Part shown: positions 56,406-64,000 of the stretch, piece after piece
How positions within the stretch are numbered: position 1 is the first letter of the stretch
How the letters are laid out: each line of letters starts with the position of its first letter
Source: Rutpela maculata
Lineage: Eukaryota > Arthropoda > Insecta > Coleoptera > Cerambycidae
DNA: 64,000 nt
Direction: 5' to 3'
Assembly (NCBI GenBank): GCA_936432065.2
Contig: OW386291.2
Location: forward strand, 103,667,823-103,731,822
The notes under the pieces: generated by a model
What the model saw: only the letters and a program-made list of their open reading frames with translations
Database searches by the model: none
Told to the model about the DNA's origin: nothing
Translations under genes and position numbers: made by a program

Positions 56406-56510
56406 ATGTCGAAACGAGGTTTAACAGATGAAGAATTGGAGGAAGCTAGTAAATTTATTTTGTTCATTACTAATTTAAGTTACCATGTATATTGTATGTT
56501 TACTTGGTAA
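56406..56510 (+). pseudogene. piggyBac transposase N-terminal remnant (34 codons)
   Basis: ATG opens MSKRGLTDEELEEASKF, which fits the acidic 'LTdeEieea' start common to piggyBac-type transposases; the frame then becomes unrelated and stops at TAA. The DDD catalytic domain and C-terminal zinc motif are absent. The position just inside the right TIR (about 145 bp from it) puts the start codon near the element end that would be the 5' side only if the right part was rearranged; the orientation needs confirmation. Confidence 0.5.
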
Positions 56511-57924
56511 AATAAACCTTTAAGCAAAATATTGATTGAGTTTTATTAATGTATTTAACTGCATTTTAGCATAAAGCCTATAGAAAAAATATGTACGTAA
56601 AATTTACGTACGGTACCAATACAGTACAATAAAATATCGATACCGTTCTAGGGTTAAAGTACATATGTGGGGACCAAATTTCAAGTCAATATCTTAAACG
56701 GTTCCAGAGTAAACGTGCGCACAAAAAAACAGTTACAAACAGACCGACAGACAGACAGAAATATTTTTTTTCGCTCAAACTTAAAATCTCGACGTTTCAT
56801 GACATTTTAAGCCTATTTGGACAATAAAAATTTTTAAAAATTTTTTTGTCGTTACTATACTTCCACTGGACGTGGAAGTAAAAAATAAGCTCTGCACCCA
56901 AGGTAAGAAATTTTCAGTAAACCACCTGGCACCAATTAATCATTAAACTGCTATGCATATATTTTGATGGAAGTTTAAATGGCACATATAGACAGCTTTA
57001 TGCCCAGTTGGCACAACATAAGAGCAGATAGAATTTGAAGGGTGGTATTATAGGACATACAAAGAAACCTCAAAAGTATTACCCCCATTACAACTACTAA
57101 GGTATGTATTTATTTAAAATTTAATATATTATTTAAAAAAATTAAATTAGTGACCTTAGTTCTTATTAGGTTGGATTTATTTTAATAACGGAATTTAAAT
57201 GAACATCTGGAGAACACCAGCAACCAGCCAAATCAAAAATGTCACCTCCTTTTTTGGCTTTTTGGAAGCAAAAAAGGGTGATTTTGCGCCAATTTGCAAA
57301 TCAGCCTGTCCTTTCAACTTAAATTTTAACATTTGTCACTCAAAATCAAAACAAATCTGAATAACATTTAAATATTTTATTATACCTTATAATATCCAGG
57401 TAATCTGTTAGTCTTTTATTTAATTAACTACTCGATAATGTGATTACAACATAACTTTGTATTTGTTATAGGCAGTAATGTAAACAATTGAGGTCCACAG
57501 ATTTCATAAGATGCCAATGGAAATTACATTTCATTTAATGCAAGGCATGGAGTCACAAGAGGTAACCAAACATAGTGGGCCTGACAAATGGTGAGGCAAG
57601 TGTATTCAGAAGACTACTGCTACTGTGCCGAGACCTGTTCGCTGCACGTCAGTTAAATAAGCAACGATAACATTGTTCACCTGCTGTATCCTTATTAAAA
57701 TATATTTGCTTTCCTACTATATTTTTAATTGTTAATTCTGAACTGTTACAACATATGATACTAAAGGTTTTTTAACGATTTTGTTTTTCCAGGCCTGCAA
57801 TTCATAATTTTTGAAGTATCGTTAGATTCAATTTCCACATTGTTAATTTCATTTCTATAAAAGTTTTGTTTCACTGTTGATATTTCTTCTGTGTGCTTTT
57901 TCAATTGTTTATATTTTTTATTTT

Positions 57925-58156
57925 AATATAAGATCGAAATATAATCTAGTCCCAGATCCAAATACATAAGTGTACCGAGTCAATATCATAAACAGTTCCA
58001 GAGTAATCGTGCGCACAAAAAAAGTTACAGACATATAAATCGATAGACAGAAATTTTTCTTTTGCTCAAACTTAAAATCTCGACCTTTCATGATATTCTG
58101 AGCCTATTTGAACAAAAATTCGTTTTTCTTACCATTACTATACTTCCACGATGTGG
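57925..58156 (+). repeat. ACTTCCAC repeat family, copy 7 (right part)
   Basis: GATCGAAATATAATCTAGTC, AGTGTACCGAGTCAATATCA, GTGCGCACAAAAAAAGTTAC, CTCAAACTTAAAATCTCGAC and a TACTATACTTCCACGATGTGG end. Confidence 0.75.
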
Positions 58157-58704
58157 AAATAGATTAATTAAAATTAATTACTATAATTAGAATAATAACG
58201 ATAATTTCTCGATAATTGGGAAGGTTTTAAAAGGGAATATAAGTTAGATAATGATAGCTTTGATACTTCAATTTGATAAAGAATTCATTCTAAAGGTATA
58301 CAATCTACCCTTCATAACTCATTAAATAAAATATTATAGATAAAAACTTTTGTTATCGTGTCGGAAAACCTCTCTATTTAATGATTCAACCATTCATATA
58401 TTTTTACACATGAGTTATTTTATAAGAGCCGAAATAGTATATTGTGTATTTAGGTGTGAAAGCAATACATTCCCGGACGACGATGCAAATTGTTGGCCGA
58501 GGCACTAGCCGAGGCCAACAAGCATCGAAGTTTTCTGAAATCACAATCAATATTATTATAAATTAAGGAATTTGTATTAATACATAATATTGCTTTCATT
58601 ACAATCTAACTGCTTACTAATAAATGCAATTTTAATGTGAGTTGGTTTGTCTGCGTGTATTTATTTACTGTCTAAAGTTTACATAAAAATCCGTACGGGA
58701 ATGT
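58157..58704. other. Unassigned sequence with one hairpin
   Basis: GATGCAAATTGTTGGCCGAG near 58482 is partly mirrored by GAGGCCAACAAGCATC near 58511, giving a hairpin around CACTAGCC. No gene. Confidence 0.5.
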
Positions 58705-58706
58705 TA

Positions 58707-59035
58707 TTTTTTCTTCAAGCGTATTAAAATGTTTAAATTATGTCACCAAAAACAGAAGTAGAATTAGGACATTGTTTTACTAGTAACAAAATGTTAGTAC
58801 CGAACGCCACCGTAGTGGACATTGTTTTACTAGTAACATAATGTTAGTTCCGAAAGCGCCACCGCAGTGGGTATTGTTTTACTAGTAACATAATGTTAAT
58901 ACCGAAAGCCACCGGAGGCGCGCTATCCACTAGCCACTTGTCATATTGTGTCAACATGTAAGACTGTAGTTTGAATATTTGTACATTTATGATAAATAAA
59001 TGAATTTTTGCATTTTAATACGCTTGAAGAAAAAA
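58707..59035. mobile_element. 329-bp TIR element with three internal ~50-bp units
   Basis: TTTTTTCTTCAAGCGTATTA mirrors TAATACGCTTGAAGAAAAAA, flanked by TA (58705-58706 and 59036-59037). Inside, RTATTGTTTTACTAGTAACA-type units begin near 58769, 58818 and 58868; each unit is itself a partial palindrome around ACTAGT and ends with a GCCACCG block. Confidence 0.88.
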
Positions 59036-59142
59036 TAGTATATATTACACGGAGTAGAACGCCTTTTTTGTGTTTCGCCCAGTTTACAATCCTGGGCTCA
59101 ACACAAAAAAAGAGTGCGTTCTACTCCTAGTAATATAATATA
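59036..59142. repeat. 107-bp palindrome
   Basis: TAGTATATATTACACGGAGT... pairs with ...CTCCTAGTAATATAATATACTA, and an inner stem GCCCAG/CTGGGC closes the loop (about 59079-59098). It is followed by a perfect 20-bp palindrome TTCCCGGCCTAGGCCGGGAA (59145-59164). Confidence 0.8.
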
Positions 59143-59164
59143 CTATTCCCGGCCTAGGCCGGGA

Positions 59165-60054
59165 AAGTAACATTCCCGTACGGCTTTATTGATCGTTGCT
59201 TGGCAACGGACCTTTTCCAGTCTGTTTTCTGATAGTTTCTTAGCAACTGACTAACATACTGGAATTGTGCATTTTTCGATCTGAAATCGCGCCGAAAACG
59301 TAGACATTGCCAATCGATTTCAGAAAAACACCTTTTCAAATTATGTTAGTCTGTTTCTTTTGACGAACGATAATTATATTCTTGTAAATATTTATTTCCC
59401 ACAATAGTAGCTTTCTACCAAAAGAAAACTAATAAAATATAAAATGCCACAAATAAACAAATAGTATCATAATGACAAAATTATAAAACCACAATGCCAA
59501 CATTGCAGTTATATTTTTCATATGAAATATAGAAACGTAGAATTTTCGTTTTGTTTGCAGAGAACTTTATGAAAATAAATGATGATATCAATCATTGGAT
59601 TATATTTTGAAGTGTCCTAATCCATTATGGCAATAAAGTTTTAAATTGATGAATTTTTGTTTTGCTGGCATAATGTATAGGTGAATATCAATCAATTACA
59701 TTTCAGTTTTATTTGCTGTGTCAAATACAGACTCAATTAAAATAACAATAGAGAAATATAATTCAATTTCATTTTTATATATATTACTAGTGTATCTGAA
59801 ACAATGCTGATCCAGACAAATAAATAATTAGTTTTCCAGTAGACCATCATTATTTCAACCCAGGTTAACGCCTAACAAAAAATTGTTACATTTCAATATT
59901 AATATTCAGTTCTAGCAACATTCGCCTAATTTCGAAATAACAAGTATTTTCATTACAAAAATGCTCAATATTATTTTTAAAAAGGCCATGAAAGTCCTAA
60001 AATGTACTTTTTGGAAATTATTGTCAATTAAAAAAATATTGTGTTTGTTATATA
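59165..60054. other. Unassigned sequence
   Basis: CATTCCCGTACGGCTTTATT (59171) mirrors CCGTACGGGAATG (58691), so the two elements above may sit inside a larger inverted repeat. Otherwise nothing was recognised. Confidence 0.45.
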
Positions 60055-60056
60055 TA

Positions 60057-61273
60057 CCGGGTGTAACGGGATCATGGTACACCTCCCTTTTCTCCTTTTG
60101 AAGGTAATTGATTTAAATTTGAGATATCCTATATAAATAATAAGAGGCACCACTTTTTGACATAAAAGTGATTTTTTTTTCACTTCCGGTTTCGTCGGAA
60201 GTAACACTTACTTTCGATTTTTAAATGGAATACCCTGTATATTATTACATTTTCGAATTCTGCATAATTTTCTGAATCCAACGATATTAAATAAGTAACA
60301 TTTCAAACATTAATATTTTTTATAATATAATTTCTAGTTTTTCATTTAAGTGTGCCATGAGAGTTCCGATTTATTTTAAATGACCGTGTAATGTAGGAAA
60401 ATCGAAATCCCGTCAAAAATACCAAATTACGTGATTTATGAGCAAATAAAGTTCATCAAAATGGTTCCTGAGGCAAAACTCAATTTTTTCAAATAGAACC
60501 ATATTGGTACCGTGGTACCATTTATTAGTACTATTAATAAGGAATTTACTCATATGCCGTATTAAAATGTGCGATAAATACAATCAAAATTACAGCTAAA
60601 AGAAAATAATAATATACAATTTTGTTCTAATTATCTTATTATACATAAGGTAGCTTTAAAATATAAAAAATGAACATAAAACATTACAATTGTTCAAAAT
60701 GCTGTCCATTAACGTCAATGCACTTCTAAATTCGCATAGCTGTTTCTCGGAGAACGTTCGCCAATCGCTGGGCCGTTATGCTATTAATTGCGCATCTTAC
60801 TCGTGGCTCCAGATCTTTACGGGTTATAACGACGGTTGCGTAGACAATATTTTTTAAATGACTCCAAACGAAGAAATCAAGGGCTGTTAAATCAGGTGAC
60901 CTTGGAGGCCACCTCACAGAATTATTCGTCAAAATTACCTTTTTTTTCCGAATCTCCGTTGAAGGTAATCAATTACTATCCTTGAATTATGGGGGGAGCA
61001 CCATCTTGTTGGAAATACATTCCCTGTCCTAAATCCAAAGGTAACTCATCTAAAATGTCCACTTGTTTGATATAGTTGGATTCAGAAAATTATGCAGAAT
61101 TCAATAATATACAGGGTGTGTGTTTCATTTAAAAATCGAAAGTAAGTATCCGGCGAAACTGGAAGTGAAAAAAAATTACTTGTATGTCAAAAAGTGTATA
61201 GAATATCCCAAATTTCAGTCATCTTCAAAACTAAAGGAGAAAAGGAGGCGTACCATAATCCTGTTACACCCAG
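60057..61273 (-). mobile_element. Mariner-like element, 1.2 kb, with long TIRs and TA duplication
   Basis: CCGGGTGTAACGGGATCATG mirrors CATAATCCTGTTACACCCAG, flanked by TA (60055-60056 and 61274-61275). Matching continues about 220 bp inward through TTTTGACATAAAAGTGATTT, CACTTCCGGTTTCG..GGAAGT and TTCGAATTCTGCATAATTTTCTGAATCC. A transposase remnant lies between the arms on the minus strand. Confidence 0.9.
60726..61060 (-). pseudogene. Tc1/mariner-superfamily transposase, C-terminal remnant
   Basis: Minus strand: ILDELPLDLGQGMYFQQDGA, then PP (the 'FQQDGAPPh' segment holding the second catalytic Asp), a run of stops where the next helix should be, then in another frame VRWPPRSPDLTALDFFVWSH and LKNIVYATVVITRKDLEPRV, ending TAMRI. 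'WPPRSPDLtpLDFFlWg' contains the third catalytic position of a DDE/D transposase. The N-terminal DNA-binding region and first catalytic Asp are missing, and the TIRs begin right where it is truncated, so this is an internally deleted copy. Confidence 0.85.
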
Positions 61274-61275
61274 TA

Positions 61276-61912
61276 TATAGGGACTGATAGGAAACTGAAA
61301 GAGCAAAATTGAGACAAACGGAAAGACCGAGCTGCATAAAATCAATTGTAAGAATTGAAATTCGAAATATGTTGGGCAGACAAATCGTCTAATTATAACA
61401 AGATTCAAGATGTATGGCTTATCTCAAAAATGTGAGAACTGAAAAGTTTAGTGTTACCCAACCCTTTTATCAACAACCGGAGAAGAACGACGGAAGAACA
61501 GAAACGACCTACTTAAATTGATATTAGGTAATAAGGTACAGCCTTGCCACTTTCCACAAATAGATAGACAGATGTTAGTAAAACTGAGTGAAATATTTCT
61601 TACTTTTTAAAGATAACACAGTATCTTTATACATCCTACCTGACGTCAAATCAGGTATCTATGCTTTTTTAATGTGTTGTATAGAATTAAAAATTAATAT
61701 TAAATCCAAGTTTACGACCTTGGCAGACCTCCGGGTCTTGGTCAAAAATCCAGAAAACTGCGAGATTTTTGTTTTTTTTTTCAATTCACTTAAGGCCTAC
61801 TTTTGTGGTAAAAACAATTTAGTATTTTTTAAAAGTAGACTAAAGGGTCTAGCCGTACTTCCATGGCGAAACTGCCTCTGATAGGAACCTATATCGTAAC
61901 CTATGTTATATT
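61276..61912. other. Unassigned sequence with one unrecognised open frame
   Basis: A 97-codon frame (61588-61881, plus) is Phe/Leu-rich (MKYFLLFKDNTVSLYILPDV...) with no motif known to me; chance or a repeat fragment is likelier than a gene. Confidence 0.35.
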
Positions 61913-64000
61913 GTAGAGGGCGCTAATAGTAGTTGGTCGAGTAGATATTAGCTCTATATCTTAGTTAATTGAGGAGCTATTTGAAAAAATGTGTCCGGGG
62001 ACGACTTTTTTTCAAAGCGATATATCTTAGTTAATTTTAAAGCTAGGAAAATAAAACTAAATGGCAGTGTTATGGTACACTTTACAGTTTATTTTATAGC
62101 ATTTCCTATGGGCCAAGCCTAAATAAAAGTATTTAAAAAATGCAAAGAAAAATTTTGTCAATCGATTTCTATCAGATCTAATTGAATTACCACTTTGAAA
62201 AAAATATATAATATTTGTCTGTGTCTTGCCTAATAGCATGCCAAGTTTCATTAAAATCCAAGAGATGCAACATGTTGAAAAAAAATTTAAAGTAAGTGAG
62301 CCGCCACCTTACGACCACTATGTTGACGCTTTTAATTTGCATTACATTTCAATAATCATTGGAAAAGTTGCGTTTTGACAGTTCATACAAAGTATATCAA
62401 CGGTTGGTGGTCAACTAGCCTATTACAATGTTTTTTTGATCTACTTTTATAGTGACTGTAGTCGGTCTCAGTTAAGAATGCAGTTGTTTTCGTTATGAGC
62501 GGAGCACAGTTTACACATGATATTGGAATTCCCAAGTAAGTGGAATCCCCCATGGTCGACTCAAGCCAGTTGGTACATAAAATAAAAATTAACGGTTTAA
62601 ATAGGGTTTTCTTTGGCATTTGGTTCTTTTATAAATACATTGAAATTATTTAATTCATATTGCAGCATATTTTGTTTAGATTAATGATGTAAATCCTCTA
62701 AAAATGTCAAGTGTTATAAGAAATAGGTAAACCTACTACTTGCTTGTGCTCGATATCAGGATAGTTGTTCTTGTCTCTGCCGTTCTGAACTCTTCGATCT
62801 CTCTCGCGCAGCGCACATCGCACATCGAAGTTTATTTTATTGTTTTATGATATTTATGAATATTAAGTTGTTGATTTCATCACTCTCATTTAAGAGCATG
62901 GTTCTCTTTAATTTTATTGTGCGATGTGCGAGGGGCGTCGATATCGCCACTCTCATTTAAAATAATGGTTTATTTAATTTCAGTGTGGGATGTGCGAAGT
63001 GCGGTGCTATGTACGTTGTGCGGTGCACTGACGTGACGACGTGGTCATGCACTTACACGGAGGTTATGATATTTGTGTACACTCTTTAGGCAGGTATATG
63101 AGAGAGATCAAAGATACAGTTCAGAACGGCAGAGACAAGAACAGCTCGCCTGATATCGAGCACAAGCAAGTAGTAAGTTTACCCATTTCTTATAACACTG
63201 ACATTTTTAGAGGATTTACGTCTATAATGAGCTTTTATTACTCTAAATAAAATATGTTGCAATATGAGTTAAATAATTTCAATGTATTCAATTTCAATGT
63301 ATTCAATTTCAATGTATAAAAGTGCCAAATAAAAGCTAATTTAAACTGTTAATTTTCATTTTATGTACCAACTGGCTTGAGTCAGCCATGGAGGGATTCC
63401 ACTTACTTGGGAATTTCCATATCCTGTGTAAATTGTGCTCCTCTCATAACGTAAACAACTGCATTCTTAACTGAGACCGACTATACTCACTATAAAAGTA
63501 GATCAAAAAAACATTGACACCACCAACCGTTGATATACTTATTATGAGCTGTCAAAACGAAACTTTTCCAAAGATTAATGAAATGTAATGCAAATTAGAA
63601 GCGTCAACATAATGGTTGTTTAAGGTGGTCCACTTATTTAAAAATTTTTTTCGACATGTTGCACCTCTTGGATTTTAATGAAACTTGGCATGTTGTTAGG
63701 CAAGGCATAGACAATTATTATATTTTTTTTAAAAAGTGGTAATTCTATTAGATCGGATAGAAATCGATTGACAAAATTTTTCTTTGCATTTTTTAAATAC
63801 TTTTATTTAGGCTTGGCCCATAGGAAATGCTATAAATTAAGCTGTAAAGTGTACCATAACACTGCCATTTAGTTTTCTTTCTCTAGCTTTAAAATTAACT
63901 AAGATATATCGCTTTGAAAAATAGTCGTCTCCGGACACTTTTTTTCAAATAGCTCCTCAATTAACTAAGATATAGAGCTAATATCTACTCTATCAACTAC
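61913..64000. mobile_element. Very large inverted-repeat element, arms >870 bp, runs past the window end
   Basis: The left arm (about 61925-62810) and right arm (about 63090-64000) are complementary along their whole length by eye. Anchors: GTAGTTGGTCGAGTAGATAT against ATATCTACTCTATCAACTAC; GGCCAAGCCTAAATAAAAGT against ACTTTTATTTAGGCTTGGCC; TAAGTGGAATCCCCCATGG against CCATGGAGGGATTCCACTTA; TTGCTTGTGCTCGATATCAG against CTGATATCGAGCACAAGCAA. The 280-bp spacer contains two direct units of ~60 bp (CACTCTCATTTAAGA... at about 62881 and 62950) with GCGATGTGCGA/GGGATGTGCGA. No ORF. The right terminus lies beyond 64000. Confidence 0.88.

Larger units (their letters stand above)
55740..56653 (+). mobile_element. 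piggyBac-like non-autonomous element with TTAA duplication
   Basis: The termini CCCTAGAACGGTATCGTACG and its mirror (...CGATACCGTTCTAGGG) are flanked by TTAA (55736-55739 and 56654-56657). Tetranucleotide TTAA and CCCTAG-type ends are diagnostic of piggyBac. Subterminal ACGTAAAATTTACGT palindromes lie at both ends. A short transposase remnant (56406-56510) shows it descends from a coding element by internal deletion. A second MITE sits inside. Confidence 0.93.
55250..56879 (+). repeat. ACTTCCAC repeat family, copy 6 (split by a piggyBac-like element)
   Basis: It starts AAAACCGCTGCCCAGGGAAT, CTACTTCCACATCCAGA and ends TACTTCCACTGGACGTGGAA. It is inserted in copy B at the point corresponding to GCTTATTTTTT|TATTGGAATCG in copy A. 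Split at a TTAA (55736-55739) by the piggyBac-like element. Confidence 0.88.
54473..57765 (-). repeat. Long dispersed repeat, copy B (interrupted)
   Basis: It matches copy A (25885-27562) in reverse: TGGGCGCCAGCCAAGGTTAA (54652), CCACATGCAGACCCTCTACG (55218), TAAGCTCTGCACCCAAGG (56886), TTTTTGGCTTTTTGGAAGCA and CACCTGCTGTATCCTTATTA (57680). The frame IDTRDLAHDPLSTYGLPSRR, IFNCHFGPFKFGRDC is conserved on the minus strand (54480-54600). It is interrupted between 55250 and 56880 by an ACTTCCAC repeat that is itself interrupted. Confidence 0.8.

Noticed and set aside
61588..61881. 97-codon Phe/Leu-rich ORF as a host gene
   Set aside because: No start context, domain, intron or homologue that I recognise; AT-rich sequence yields such frames by chance.
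1..64000. Host protein-coding gene
   Set aside because: All recognisable coding motifs belong to mobile elements or to the uncharacterised repeat-associated family; no conserved cellular gene was seen on either strand.

Overview
The window is AT-rich, repeat-packed eukaryotic DNA. The families present (Ty3/gypsy and Ty1/copia LTR elements, several apurinic-type non-LTR elements, tRNA-derived SINEs, Tc1/mariner-, hAT- and piggyBac-like DNA elements and many MITEs) suggest an arthropod, most likely an insect with a large genome. The species cannot be named from the sequence. I found no convincing host protein gene, no canonical tRNA or rRNA gene and nothing prokaryotic. Almost every recognisable coding stretch is a broken transposable-element ORF.

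Layout. 1-900: end of a Ty3/gypsy integrase and a truncated 3' LTR. 0.9-1.7 kb: decayed two-exon piece of an uncharacterised arthropod gene family. 1.9-7.3 kb: inverted-repeat elements and a SINE. 8.2-14 kb: minus-strand non-LTR element split by a defective gypsy element (8.66-12.13 kb). 15-19 kb: a reverse-transcriptase piece bracketed by inverted repeats, then a copia pol split by a nested non-LTR plus fold-back element. 20.2-25.6 kb: a large inverted-repeat composite with subterminal ~100-bp repeat arrays around a second fragment of the same uncharacterised family. 25.9-31.8 kb: a long repeat, copies of an ACTTCCAC-ended repeat and a long-TIR element. 32.3-38.1 kb: MITEs in a field of diverged repeat units. 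38.2-40.7 kb: 5' half of a jockey-like element. 41.9-44.3 kb: long-TIR element and a hAT MITE. 44.4-47.1 kb: 5'-truncated RNase H-bearing non-LTR element, then another RT scrap. 48.2-49.7 kb: another non-LTR fragment. 52.0-57.8 kb: non-LTR element with a solo LTR, followed by a four-level nest. 58.7-61.3 kb: small palindromic elements and a mariner-like remnant. 61.9-64.0 kb: a very large inverted repeat running off the window end.

The parts do not form a pathway; the window is a stratified record of insertions. Nesting order can be read from target-site duplications: TTAA for piggyBac-like, 8 bp for hAT-like, TA for mariner-like, ATAC for a solo LTR, and 12- and 15-bp direct repeats around two non-LTR insertions. 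The strongest candidates for something undescribed are the 20.2-25.6 kb composite, the >870-bp-arm palindrome at the right edge, and the long repeat present at 25.9-27.6 kb and, interrupted, at 54.4-57.8 kb. All boundaries were read by eye; no alignment or database search was run.
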